Below, piece by piece: positions 1-13,846 of a stretch of 64,000 nucleotides of DNA. Below the pieces are notes generated by a model that was not told where the DNA came from, did not search any database, and was given only the letters and a program-made list of their open reading frames with translations. Made by a program: the position numbers and the translations under genes. The stretch is from Dirofilaria immitis (taxonomy: Eukaryota; Nematoda; Chromadorea; Rhabditida; Onchocercidae), in assembly GCA_024305405.1 (NCBI GenBank), contig JAKNDB010000087.1, positions 1,674,001 to 1,738,000 on the forward strand, read 5' to 3'. Every line of letters begins with the position of its first letter. Position 1 is the stretch's first letter.

Positions 1-1604
1 TCTCTCTATTAACCTTTAAATGATATCTCTTCCTTTCTTTTTATCAGTAAAATATGCAAGAAAAATACGTTTACCTTTTTTAAACATCTTAATCAATTCA
101 TAGTCCTATTTTTTTTTGCTTCCGAAATTTTTCTTTGTTCCATTTTTTTAACATAATCTTTGAAACGAAAGAAAAAGTAAGCAATTTCAACTTTTTCGAT
201 AAGAAAAAAATGTTTCGTTCAGACGTTAAAAGTTTAAAACTAAAATTTTTGCTTCTCAGTTAGTTTAATTGTTTTTAAAATTAGTTAAAAATTTTGCCTA
301 AGAATACTTGAAGTAAAATTGTATTATTAATAGAGGATTATGTGAATTAGCAAAATTAAAGCAGACATATGGAAAGGTTGATTAGATTAATATTGAAATA
401 TTTTTTCTAATTTTTTAAAAAGTTCAGTCTGATAACTTATTATCAATATCCACTATTGTTGTATCATATAAATTCATTCAAACTTATGCTAAATCAACAA
501 ACAAAATATGCCATCTTATCCGTACGTATCCGATTTGTGCTAATTTTCTTTTTTTTTCCTTATGTTTTTTTTCGTATTTTCTCATACTATTTATTTATAT
601 CGTAAAATTTATTATAATTTAAAATTAAAAGTTAAAAAAATTGCAAACAGATAAAATTTAGTTTTAATCATTTCTATCATTTATCATTTTATTTTTAGTT
701 CATTTCCTTTTTCCGCTTTTTTTTCATTTTTGTTATATCTATTACATAGTATATCAAAGCTATTTGAACTAACAATTTTAATCAAATATGAAAGTTTGCT
801 GATAATATTTAAAGGAAAATTTTATATGTTAAAACATTTTTAAATGAAATTTGTTAAAGTAATCATTGATTATCAATAAAATCAAAAATAATACAATTTT
901 TAAGAATTTTATTTTGTTCCTATTATTCTCGCAACTTTTCATTATTTTATTTTGATATTTATTCATTTCATTTGCTTAAATTTATCGACAATTTGATTTT
1001 ATTAAAAATTTTTTCTTTTTCTTATCAATTTCATCAATAAATAAATTATCAAAGTGATAATATATCGATTGTGATAAATATTAACATTTGTATCAAAATT
1101 TTTATGTTCAAAATATATTGAAATTTCTTGGAAAGATTAGAAATCTTTTAGGATTTAACTAATTTTATTGAATTTTTAGAAAAGTACGAATGAAAATTTA
1201 TATTTGTAAAAGAAGAAATTGTAATTAACATATTCATTAGTATACGCGTAGTTTAATTATTACAATTAGCATAGCTATCAGAAAATTTTGTTTACAACAA
1301 ATATTTTAGCAAATCAGTTGATTAAATTTTTCATTTAATCGTAATAATATAACAATAATTGTTATTAAATCATTTCGAAGTAATTTAATTTTTTTAATGA
1401 TATATTCTATTGTATAAAATTTTTAACGATTATCAAGTAAAGAATTAATTCTTTACTTAATAAATTTTCATTCATTTCTTTTATTAATATGCTTTCTCAT
1501 ATTATTCTCGTTTATTTCTTATACTATGTAGATCATTTAATTAAGTATTTAATTGATTAATTAATTAATTGCAGAATGATAAGTGAATATTAGTGGATTA
1601 GATT
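1..1604. other. AT-rich non-coding sequence 5' of first gene
   Basis: No convincing exon on either strand: very AT-rich, with stop codons in all frames. Its right end carries a clear acceptor, a T/A-rich tract ending in TTGCAG at about 1569-1574, which lies 30 bases before the first ATG of the next gene. It could be a trans-splice (spliced-leader) acceptor or a cis acceptor of a 5'UTR intron; the sequence alone cannot tell. Confidence 0.6.
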
Positions 1605-4600
1605 ATGCGGATGATTGCTTTAATTTATTTGATTTCTCTATCAATCTTTTGGTACGGAAAATGTATTAGTAGTACGATACCATTGGCATCATATAATTTA
1701 AAGGTAATAATTATTCTATTATCAATTCAAAATTCTAGTTTATAATTAACGATCATTTTATTATCAATCCTGATAAATAATTTTTGTGATAAATAATATA
1801 ATGCGATTTATTGAATAATTAATGAAATAAATTAAATATATTCTAAAAATATGTAATTTTATGATAATTGTGCCTTTTTTTGATTAAATAAAAATATAAA
1901 TATTTTTTTCTTCCATTTTATTAACTTTTATTGTAATATTTCGAACAAAAAAAAGAAAAAAAAACTTTGCTGTTAACTTTGTTTACATATGATAAAAAGC
2001 ATTTGTTAAGGTACTTCCTTTCACGATAATTATCAGACCTGTTGTTGTAAATTATTGAGCATCTGTTCAAATTTTTTTCACTTTTTTTTCGAGAAAAGAA
2101 TGCTTAGCAACTTTTCATTGAATAATTAATTATTATTATCATTTGTTGTGAATATTTTGTTGTTTGCTTAGGCATTCAAAATTATGTGAAAATAATTTTA
2201 ATTTTAAGAATTATCAATTTTGATAAAATATCTTTTGTGAATAGTTGAATTTTATATATTTTGAAATTTTGCTTTCTTTTTCTTTTTCCTAAATTTTACA
2301 AATTCATTTAATTATATTCATATATTTTGAAAAATTTGGTAATTGCATATATGAAAGGAATTATTTATCTTTGTTGTTGATGCAAATATTCCATCGTAGT
2401 TAGTTTATGATTTTAAAAAAAATTGATAATAAAAATTGATAGGAATTTGATAAATTGACAAATTATTCGTATCAAATGATTATGATATATTTATTGCTTC
2501 GGGAAAAATTGAGTATTTTTTGGAAAATTACCGAATAATAAAATTCGATAAACTGGAAATTGGGAATAAATAAAATGGTATAATTATATTTTAAGCATAA
2601 TATGATAAAAATGAAAAAAACGAAGAAATAATTTGCAAGAACGAAATGAAGAATTTCTCTCATAGAAGATTAATGGTGCATAATAGTGATTGTGATTAAG
2701 TGATAGATTATCAGTAATGTCAAAGATCGATAAAATTTCATAATATAAAAAGGCTGATAAGGGAACAAAAAAAGGTGATAGTTATTCAGTGATAATAATT
2801 ATTTATTGATAACTATAGTGAAATGGATTATCAAAATAAATGAAAAGACTTTCATCAAAATATTCTAATCTTTGATACGGAGAAATTTCTCGTTCAATTT
2901 TCTGGAGATTAATTAATTGTAATATATCTATTTTATCCTTAATTATTATGACAAAAGTATATTACCAATTAAGAGAAACTCAATTAACAGAAGCTCAATT
3001 AATTTAACTTTGAAGTTTTTGCTCACCTGCAACATTTTTTTTTGACAGAGTCAGAATTGAATGTGATTTTTAATACATTAATAGCGGAAAAGAAACTTTT
3101 ACGCCAACAAATTGGTAAATAAAATTAATAATGATAACGTAAAGCTAAAAATGGAAATTATTGATTAGAATGAAACATGGATTCAGATTAGATCATATTG
3201 ATCAAAAATGATCGATTGTAAGATCCTTCTGAAATGTCGATTTATAAAGAACGAGTAGCTAATCATTTTATTTCAGCTTTATTGCCGTATTGGTCAATCG
3301 CATATTCCAGAAACTCGAGTTCCCTCGTTATGCCCATCATCCAGCACTTCATGTGGTTATTTTGAATTTGAAAAATATTATTACCAGGAAATAAAGAAGA
3401 ACCATTCGCATTCTATGAATGTGTTGATTCCAGTATTCTTATGCTTGATAATGATGATAATGACGAGTTAAAACAAGTTTGTTATACTTTCAATTTTAGA
3501 ACTATTGATATCGATAAGCACAACATCTTAATGCAATTATTAAATCATTCGTATATTAAAATATTCCATGATCTTTGCTCATTTAAAAAAATCAAATAAT
3601 TCATATTTGAAGAAATGATTAAACATTAGAATCAAATATTTTAATCTTTTACAAAATACAATGATGGCGAAGTAATACCTAAGAATTTATTACTAATAAA
3701 TAGAAGCTAATGAAATTATGATATAATAAATTAAGAAAATCAAAAATTTCTTGCTTCAAAATCTATGCTTTAAACAAAATTTAATCATAACGATTAGAAT
3801 GATTTCCATTCCGGAATATTATTGTATTCCAGAAAATAAGATAAAACAAAAGGTATAATTTGTTTGTAAAAACTAAATTGTTAAAATCTTTATTAAAATT
3901 TAAATTTATGTAATAAAGAAATTCAAGACTTCAACTTTTTAGTTTGAAATATGTCTATATATATATATTACATAAGTGCAAATTTTTTCTTTTTTAAGAT
4001 ACTATTTTCGAAATATTGCGATGATCAGGCGCGTTGTCGAGACATAACGCTTTCATCATTCAATCCTAAATTTGTTCAATATTTAATTAATAGAAATGAC
4101 AATAGATATTTAATTGGACAAGATGATGATAAATTACAAAGAATATTGAGAAAGCGAATAAAATTTTGTTGTGCTATCAATGATCATCTTCTTCAAAAAA
4201 TTATACATTCCGGTGATAATGTTCTTTGTAAGTTTCTTTCTAAATAAATAATTTTATATTTATTTTCGATAAATTCGTACAATTTTATTAACATTATATT
4301 TTGGTTTTGAATTAACACAGCAGTGTGATTATTTCAAAAATTATTAAATTTCAATGAAATCTTTGTTTATTTTAACTAATTCTTTGATATCTTTCAAAAA
4401 TTATAAGTACGGACAATTTAAACAAAATTGATCGATATCATTTATCAATGACATAATTTGAATTTTGTTAAAATTTATATGAAAGATATAATCTGATAAG
4501 AAGCAAGATAAAATTCTTTTATATATTTATATTTATAGCAACATTAGCGCCATCGGAACCAATGTTCTGTAATAATGTTCATTGTCGAGGAGCTCCAATT

Positions 4601-6015
4601 GGATGTCTCATTTATTGGACATATAATCGAACAAAACGATCGAAAGAAGAAGATGTTATCATTGTACAACCTGTGCATATTAATTATGAAGATTATACGA
4701 TAGTTTCACCTCAAGTATGAATATTTTAAAATTTATTTGAAATATAATGTAAGAAAAAGTTATAACTTTGTAATTTGTAGTTAAAATTGCAATTTAAATT
4801 ATTTGAATTATTAATTAAATTATAATTTTCTCGAAGAATTTTCTTGGCATATTGGCATTATGATGTTTTACCTTATTTCTACTGCAATGATACTTCGATT
4901 AATGGTTGAAAATTTCAAAAATTATTTTAGCCTACAAGCAATAAGTACATGACGAAGTATACCGTCGAACATCATTGTGTTTATCGGCATTTCAATGATG
5001 AATTCTATCGATATTGTTTATTGATACATGATCAGCCATCCAAAGATCAATGTTTCTATGGCGATGGTTATCAGATATGCTGTTGCTTTCTTCATAGAGG
5101 TCATTTATTAATTCGTTACTTTTCATTCATTTCTCTCAAATATATCCATATGTATATATATTTATAATTCATTTTTAAAAATAAAAGCAATTAATCCTTC
5201 CAGGAGCTCGAACTTGTGATCCGTTATCAACAAAAATGATAACAGAGACATCTACTAAAATTCCTGAAGTTGTTTCCAATAAATCAACAGTCTCTCTAGT
5301 TGCTCGTAAAAACGACATTAATATCAAGCATCGCACCAGGTTTCATTGATATTTAATAATTATATTTTTAATTTCCTCTTGTTAACTGAAGTGCATTGTA
5401 AACTGAAGATTTTCGAAATTCAAATTTTAAAATTTATACATATAATTCATAACAAACATGTACCAAGCATAGAAAGTAGCAAATTAAAGAAAAAATATTG
5501 ATTGCTTATCATTCATTTATAATTTGTAATTAATCAATAAATAATTATTTAATAAAATAATTATCAAATAAGCAAGATTTTTGTCGTCATTAATCATTTT
5601 TAATATATCATAAGCTAGAAGGAAGTAAAGAACAACTGTTTCATTTCAAATTTATTTACAATTTCACCAATCATAAATAATTAAAAATAAATTATATCTC
5701 TTGTTGTTGGATTCAATTTTTCAAGAATGTTTAGAAGGAAAAGAGAAAAAGTGATATAAACAATTATTACTTTATATATTATATTATTTAATTAATTTGT
5801 CTATCGTATTTATTTTATCTGTTTATCTTTTAATTATTATTGTTTCGTCATGCTTATTATTGGCAATTTTGAAATATCTTTTTAGATGTAGATTTACTTA
5901 CGAGATGTTACCGGGATCTGAATCGTCGGTGAATCATAATCGTCGAAAAAGCTCTTCTGCGAAACGAATGTTATCAATACATCTCATGCATTCTACTTTT
6001 GCCATATTTTATTAA
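1605..6015 (+). CDS. Secreted Cys-rich nematode protein of unknown function
   Basis: Seven exons fit by phase: 1605-1703, 3277-3476, 4029-4227, 4539-4714, 4931-5099, 5204-5339 and 5886-6015, about 369 residues. The N-terminus MRMIALIYLISLSIFWYGKC is a good signal peptide. The rest is rich in cysteines arranged in blocks, for example CNNVHC..GC in exon 4 and C-x7-F..YC..CFYGDGYQICCC in exon 5, followed by a Ser/Thr/basic tail. The terminal CCC...C block recalls nematode ET-module-type secreted proteins, but I do not assign the family. Exon 2 has a one-base frame break near 3380 (reading resumes as PGNKEEPFAFYECVD), most simply a missing base. The intron before the last exon contains a hydrophobic open stretch (5797-5885); I treat it as intronic because TTTTTAG at 5880-5885 gives a clean acceptor in the required phase. 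If it were exonic the protein would be membrane-anchored. Acceptor at 4028 is weak. Confidence 0.6.
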
Positions 6016-7517
6016 TAATTTATTGTTTTATTGGGAATTATTTCAGTTCTTTTGTTATTATATAAATTGTTTGGAAGAAATGAATTGAATAGCTAGAATG
6101 GAGAGCAATAAAAGGCGAATAATTGAAATTTTAGAAAAATAAAAAAAGGTTACGAACCAGCAATTCTTCATTTCCTACACAAGTCATTAAAAGCTGAACA
6201 GCTGGGAAAAGAAAGTTGAAATGAAACAATAATGATTCATTGGATGATGCTTCAATTAATAACGACTTCGCTCATAACCGCAAATGCTTCACGTAGGGAT
6301 TTAATGCGGTTGCACAAATGAACTCGGAAAGTACTTCAGAAATATTAAGAAAAATTGAATAATTATTATTTATAACGCCAAGAAACGATTGTTATCAATC
6401 AATGTGACAAATAATATAGCTATTTGTACCATAATAAATGAGCGAAAACTAAAAATTTGATCAAAAATAAATTCTGTGTTAGCGACAGGTAAATTAAAAG
6501 TGTGTTCGGTTTTTGACGCGGTCAGTCAACGATTTAGGATAAAAAAATGTCAAGAAACGAGTAAATATAACGTATTCGTAACTAATATGAATATATAACC
6601 TTTTTCTTGATAATCGATAAAAAATAAGGAAATATAAAATTTTTCTTTCTTCGTAAAATAATACATTTTCTAATTCATTTTAAAACGAATTACAAACGAA
6701 GCATATTTTTCATTCAATTACAAATTATGTATGTATTAAATTGATTGCTTCCAAATGATTATTATAGTTTTTCACGCATTTAACTTTCATTTCATATCTT
6801 TCTTTTAATTTCAAAACAAATTATGCTAAATATATATTGGTAGTTTTTAAATGGTTCTTTCCATTATGACTCGCAATTAAGCAACTATCTTTCGAAACCA
6901 GAAATTTCTACGAAAAAATGATCCGCAACTTTAAGACTATCATCCTGCTGCTTCTATTTTTTATCATTATCTATCTAATCACAGGAAAACATCTTCAAAA
7001 TAGTTTTTCATAATTCGCATTCTTCTTAATTCATTAGAATTACATTTCTGGAAATCACTAAATCGTATCTCTACTTTTCAAAATTATTCATGATCATCTT
7101 TTTATATATATATAAAAATTACTGGAAATGTGAAGAAATTAAATTTATTAAATTGAGCCAAATTCTTATAAATTTTACTAAATAGTTTATGGGTACATTA
7201 TTATACTTATAAATCAAGTGGTTTTTTAATTTACATGAAGTAGTTGTAGTAGAACAGAGCAATTATATATTTCTCCTATCTTTGTTATCTTACTTTCTCT
7301 GCTATTATATTTCCTGTTATTTTATGTTAGTAATATATTAACGAATAAATTTTTGCTTTATCATCAATATATCATTAAATAACTGATTTATTTCTATCCT
7401 TTTTTTTGCCTTCCTCTAATTTTATCTCCTTATTGCTCGCTTAATTAGTTAATTAAATGAATAAATCAACTTTAAAAATAATAAATAATCTGATGTAATT
7501 ACAAAATTACGCGCACA
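6016..7517. other. Intergenic, nothing recognised
   Basis: AT-rich sequence between two plus-strand genes. I see no exon with matching splice sites and no structured RNA. Presumably the 3'UTR of the Cys-rich gene and the promoter of the receptor gene. Confidence 0.5.
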
Positions 7518-10500
7518 ATGTGGAATGGTACTACTACTCAAGTTGAAATAAGAAATAATTCTATGCTTCCAGAATATCGAGCAAGGAAGCAAAGAGTAAG
7601 TGTAATTAAAAAATATTTTCAATTTCTAATTTAAATGTTTTATGTTTGAAAATATTTATTTTTTTGAAAATTTCAGCAAGAAAATGTTTCAATATCGCTT
7701 ACTTTTGCTCCGTTAGCAGTACCAGAAGATGGCATCTCATCTGAATTTGGTATATTTTCAATTATGCATAAATTACTATATGCTGTTGTTTGGAGTGATG
7801 ACATATGCTTATAGATGATACAGCAGATGGTACCGAATTATATGCAAATATGCTGAACGTAGAAATGGAAGGAAAAGATGGAAAGAATATGAAGGATAAA
7901 GTAAAAATTCGATAGAATCAATGTTATCACCACTAATCACATATATGCGATTGTTAGGCTTCATAAATACAACAACTAGTGTTCGATTAAAAAGCCTTTA
8001 TTAATTTATAATTTTTGGTGATAATATGCTTGGTAAGTTGAATTTAATATGTTATGATCAGAATAATGCAATCGCAACTGTTAACAACAACCATATTTCT
8101 AGTAGTATTTCAAAATAGAAAAGATTGATATGAATAATAAATCATCTCATTAAGCTATAAATTCCAGTTTAATAATTACAAAGATGGTAAAATTCTTCAT
8201 TTAAAATATTTGATTATTGATGCAAAGATTATTTTTGCCAGAATCACAATATTTAACAATGCTGAAGTTTGAATAACAAAGAGGTATTTATTTAATTTAG
8301 AGAGCGAGTAAATTTTAAAACTATGAAATAGTCAACAATTAATGAATAAATTATCTTTGCAAATAATTTAAATGAAAAATAATTTTCTTCAAGTGCAAAC
8401 ATTTTAATTATTGCAGAACTATTACACAATACATAAACTTTTATTACTATCATATGATGGATTTACAGTACGATTTGCATTTACTACTGGAAATGCACTC
8501 TTCTCAGCAAGGTAAAATTGGAAAAAAAGGTGTAAATTTTACACCTTTAATAAAAAATTATCTTTTCTATCAATTATGTAAATATTCTTTATATTTTAAA
8601 TAAATTTCCAATTCGTTTTGTTTTCATTTTTTCTTTTGCTATAAAAATACCTAATTGTCCTTTATTCCTTTGAATTAATATTAATAAGGAAAAGTTGAAA
8701 TTTTATTTTTAACAGCTAAGTTGAAAATTACATTTTAGAAATTGATATTTTAAAAAAATTTCTGCTAATAAAACTGCTGATAATTTTTTTTCTTATCATT
8801 TATTTTATAGCGGTGGCATCTGCGCTATATTTTTATACTTCATACAAAAAATTTCATCATGTTGAATGAAAATGTTATTCGTCAGATAACATTATTTGAT
8901 CATGATTTTTATCACTATAAAAGAATACGACATGCATGCAAATTAATGGTCACTATTATTTTCATATCATCTTGTATCACCGTCCTTTTCGATAGTAGTT
9001 TGTTTTGATTCATTTCTTTATTATTTTCCAACCATATGGAATCTGTAACATTTGATCAATTTATTGATTAAATGAACTAAAATTAAAAGAATTTTTAATA
9101 AAACTAAAATTGTGAACTAACAATAAATAAATAAAAATAGTTTCAAATAGTAGCGAACTTTGAATAAAATAAATTCATAAATCGATATATTAATTGTTAA
9201 TTGACAGTTAATATATATGCAATATAATTTATTGTAAAATATTCGACAGGAGCTAAATTATCTAACTTGATTTTCATTACCTAATCAATAAATTCAACAT
9301 ATGTTAAATCAATGCATTTATTTTTTTGCATGTTTTTCTGATAATATAGAAGATAATGATAATATAGAAGATAACGAATAAATTGTAATAAATATAAACA
9401 AATATAATTAATATTTCTTATAATTGTATTTAATGTAAGATTAATTTTATATGAATAACTTACAAGTAAAATTAACTTATTAATTTTGGAAAAAGATTAA
9501 AATAATTAATGCTTTTCTATCAGAATAACTTCCACTTTATTGAAACTCAAAAGGGAAAAAGAAAAATTGAATTATTGAAAGAATTAGCATAGCATACTGT
9601 ATCATATCATTTGACAATTACTTTTAATTGAATAATGGAATTTTTGAAATGAAACAATCATCCATTTATGTTATTAATTTTAGTGCAACGTATTGATTTA
9701 ACAAATAAGCATTATCTAACAATTACATTTCATACTATTTATCATCTCATTGATTATTATGTCGCATTTATGGCACAATCTGCTTTGATGAGTTGTACAA
9801 TACTTTATTTTTGCCAAGTTATATTTTGGCACAAAATTTGGATAGATTTACGGATGATATGTATCGTATTGGGATAATGATCGATGGCGAGTAAGTTCTA
9901 TTTAAGTTGTTTTTTTTTTTTTGAACTAAACTTTTAATTTTTATAAAATAATTGATCTAAATATGGGAAGTGATAACATTTGAATAATATAAGGATATGT
10001 AATCAATAGATGAAGTATTAGCAATATAATAACAATTACATATAACGATATGTGATATGTAATCAATATCATTAGAGGATGTAAATATCAGATTGATTTA
10101 ATAAAAATTTGCTTACCTTTTAATGGAATAGTACTGCTGATTGAAATATTTAATATTTATTATTTTTTTAAATTTAAATAAATTTTATATGAGATAAAAT
10201 TTTATTATAAGAAGTATTAGCAATATAATAACAATATACATAATTTTTATAAGAAATTAATGATAGGAATCATTAATAGGAATTATCAAAATTCGAGCCT
10301 AACAAAGCTAAGTAAAGGTGATAGATAATAGATCAAAAGTCAAAAACTTAGTAAAATCAATCATTCGAAACAGTTCAATGTTAAAAATATAATGACAACA
10401 TATGATTTAAAAAAAAGCCTTTCATAGGATGACAACTGAAAATGCTATAAATAAACTGGAATCTTTTCAACAGCGATATCAGGTTATCATTGTTAAACGA

Positions 10501-12583
10501 TTTTTCGTGATTGTTATTGTGACAGTGATGATATTTGTATGATAATGTAAATATAACAGATTATAATTTAAATACGAGATCTGAGAACAATATTTTGAAA
10601 ATTAGATGATGTGATGATAAATGTTATTTATCAAATTTATTTTATTGCAATAAATTGTCTTAGAAAAAATCGGAAAGATTATTGCTAAGAATTATTTATT
10701 GTTTTTTTGGCATTTTTAAAACGAAAAAATTTTTGAAAAATATTTAAATTTATTATTTAATAATTATATTAATGCTTCTTTTAATAAAAACTTTTTTCTT
10801 TTTGAATTTTTTTGCTATTCGTTTATTTGTTTTGAATTTTATCAAACTTTTCTTATTTATCTAATAACTTTAGCAAATTTGCAGATTTTAAAAAAGCAGC
10901 AAATGTTATCGAATTTAATTTCAAATATATTGCCTTTTATGTACAAACAATTTGCTTAATTGAGCTATCCTGCTTATTTTATGCATATCTAAAAAATTTG
11001 AATGATCAATTATGGAATTGGTTTGATACGATATTATTTAGTGTTTACGTTTGTCAAATCACTTCATTCATTTTATCATTCATCGTTCCAGCATATCTAA
11101 ACTATGAGAAGGTTTTTTTTTTTATTGCTATAATTTTCAGTTAATTTTATATAATCTGCAAAGAACATGACTACTGATATATTAAAATTTGATAAGATTT
11201 ATTTTCTTATAAATTTTTATCATCATTTTATCAATATAAGTAATTCTAAATTAATTTTAAATCTTTAATTTAATTTGAAAATCTCTCGTTATATGATATG
11301 AATAAATATAATAATAATAATAATAATATGATACGAGAATTTTTAATTTTTCGAAACTTTTGCATTTAACAATTATATATTCAAATCAATATGAATTTGA
11401 ATATTGATAGAATGATAGAAAAATATTCTCAAATATTGATTAAAAAATCACAAAAAGGAAAAAACTTCTAAAAGATCGATGAATAATTTTACAATTGATA
11501 TTATCATTTCTTGGTATATAGTTTAGAAATTAAGCAAATTATATCATGTTCATAAATTTACAATATGTATATTATAACGATGATATATGATATGAATTCT
11601 TGCAGGATTTTAGCAATTGTTTTATTTATATTTATTATGATAGATGGTAGATGAAAAGCTAATATTTATAAACAATATGTTTAGTAATTTTGAAGCTAAC
11701 ACTTATAATAAACAATATGTTTATCAATTTTTTAAATTCCTCATAATTTATTTTCAAATCATTTTCATCATTGGATTGGACAATTTTGATCATAATATCA
11801 GTATTTTATAGAATAAAAAATATTAGAAATATGCCCGGAAATGTTCGAAAAACAAATGCAAAAGAATTCGAATGTTGTATTAGGGGTTAGTTTCATTCGA
11901 GAATCAACATCATTTATCAATATATCATATAACATGATTATATAATATATTGGTAATATGATCCATTTTTTTGGATTAAAAAATGATTAAAATTTAGAAA
12001 TAAATTGGGAAAATTTTTTGAAGACTTATTTTTCAACTTTCATATCCCAATAAATTTTATTAGAGAGTAATTCAAATGACATAAGTTTGCAAATTTTGTA
12101 TTTTGATTAATGGAATGATTATCAGTAAAATTTCAACATCGATATCAAACTGCTATGAAATTTAACAATGGATATCAAACTTTTGACTTTTCTATCTTGC
12201 AAATGATTGTTATATTTATTCAATTTCTTGTTTATTTTAATTTTCATATTTATAGACAAAAGTATTGACATTTATGTATCAGATTGAAACAATGCCTATA
12301 ATTTTCACTACTGGTGGATTCTTCGTTGTCAAACGTTCACTTCTTCCTACGGTAAATATGATTGCGCTTTTTTTTCTATTTTATTTCATTGATTAATTCA
12401 TTTTAAGCATATAAATGATAGAATATGTAAGATTTGAAGTACTTTTATTTGACCTTTGAACTTCGAATCTAATTATATTCAATTCTTAAGCTGGCTTCGT
12501 TCATGCTGACATATGTTTTCTTGATGCTTCAACTCGGACAAACGCCAGAATGTGCGGAAAATATATCACTCAAAACTGAATGA
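7518..12583 (+). CDS. Multi-pass receptor, gustatory-receptor/LITE-1 (GUR) type
   Basis: Candidate exons: 7518-7595, 7677-7749, 7815-7900, 8417-8506, 8811-8994, 9684-9890, 10874-11111, 12256-12351 and 12491-12583, about 380 residues. The polar N-terminus (about 85 residues) has no signal peptide. It is followed by several hydrophobic segments: CKLMVTIIFISSCITVLF in exon 5, FKYIAFYVQTICLIELSCLF and ILFSVYVCQITSFILSFIVP in exon 7, and a last segment in exon 10. The C-terminal pair of exons reads FTTGGFFVVKRSLLPT then LASFMLTYVFLMLQL. The TTGGFF..-R..L then TY-x5-Q(L/F) pattern is the hallmark of insect Gr receptors and of nematode GUR/LITE-1 proteins (inverted 7TM). Oddities: exon 4 joins exon 5 in frame only if a GC donor (GCAAGG at 8507) is used; exon 6 starts in one frame and ends in another, needing one extra base between 9754 and 9877; and about 40 residues expected before 12256 are not found, so one exon is probably missing from my model. 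The first three exons could belong to another gene. Confidence 0.58.
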
Positions 12584-13846
12584 AATAATGTTCCATATCT
12601 TAATATTTTATTTTTTCTAAGAGAATTTATTATATTTATTCATTTGATAAGATTTATTTTCTTATAAATTTTTATCATCATTTTATCAATATAATAATTC
12701 TTCGTTTTAACTTCGAAGGAAGTAAAAATATCAAAAAGTGGTAATAAATAAAAAAAAATGTAAAGGCATAGATGGAGCAGTTTCAGGTTTTTGAGAGATC
12801 GGTTTATGAAGTAATGAAGAAAGAAATCGAAAAATTATTATTTAATAAATCTATTACTTCTTCGAAAACAGCCCTATAAATACTTTTCTTATCATCTTGC
12901 AATATGCTTATTCGTACCCAATATTATTGTAACAATGAATAAATTGTTATATCACTAACGAATCAAGAGAAGAAAAATTCTGGTTTCAAAATTTATCAAT
13001 CCAAACTAACAAGAAAAAGTCGACGTTTCTAATTCTGCTTCTGAAGATAAATTATGGGAAACACTTTTTATCCTTTGCAGAAAATAAACAGCATTCTCAT
13101 AGTTGAAACATATTTTTGAAAATTGATCTGTTGCAATTCTCATATTATTAGGAATGCATCCAACCGATTTAGACATTCAATTGTTTCATCCGTATTTGTT
13201 ACCGCACACAAGCCAAGATAATAAAAACTGGAAAGAAAACTCCCAGGATATGTATTATTCTGAAAATGCATATTATGTTAGCTTTAAAATGAACAAAATA
13301 TGTGTGAAATATCGGTGTAATCAAGAAAAGTTAGAATGAAACGAAGTAAATTACAATATTTATTCATTTGCTTTATAAAAAATAAGATACACAAAATGTA
13401 GAACTTTGCTCAATACCAAATCTTTTCATTTTTTTACATTGGTTACAGAGAGATATGGTGAGTAATTACACTCACATTAAATGAATAATCCAAAAAATTT
13501 TATATTTAGTTAGAACTTTTCCTTCAAATCAAAACTTTATGAGGCATCAATTTACAAAAAAAGGTAGTAGTCGCTCTTATCGTTCAAAATCAGTCAGGCT
13601 TCGAGAGGAAGTTTAGATTATGGTGCATGTTATAGTTCGAAAAACGTTCATTTACAAGTTTTTATATAATTAAGAGTAATGAAAATAAGCGATAAAATTA
13701 TAAACATTTAACCAGCTAACGAAATAAACTGGATACTAGGTAAACAATTTCGCAAATGGGCAAAATTAACATTCATGCATGCAAATATGCTTTAAAAAAC
13801 TTTGTTTTGTATTTAACTCTAAGTGCAAACTCTGCTCACTCAAAAC
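12584..13846. other. Intergenic between convergent genes
   Basis: Separates the 3' end of the receptor gene (+) from the 3' end of rab-7 (-). A 61-codon open frame at 13154-13339 follows an AG but has no sign of conservation, domain or donor. Probably 3'UTR and spacer. Confidence 0.5.

Noticed and set aside
5797..5885. Hydrophobic, membrane-helix-like open stretch before the last exon of the Cys-rich gene
   Set aside because: No acceptor precedes it in a usable phase (a TGA at 5752-5754 blocks the frame), whereas TTTTTAG at 5880-5885 gives a clean acceptor in the required phase. Probably intronic AT-rich sequence translating as Leu/Ile/Phe.
13154..13339. 61-codon plus-strand open frame
   Set aside because: No domain, no donor, no partner exon; lies in the 3' spacer between convergent genes.
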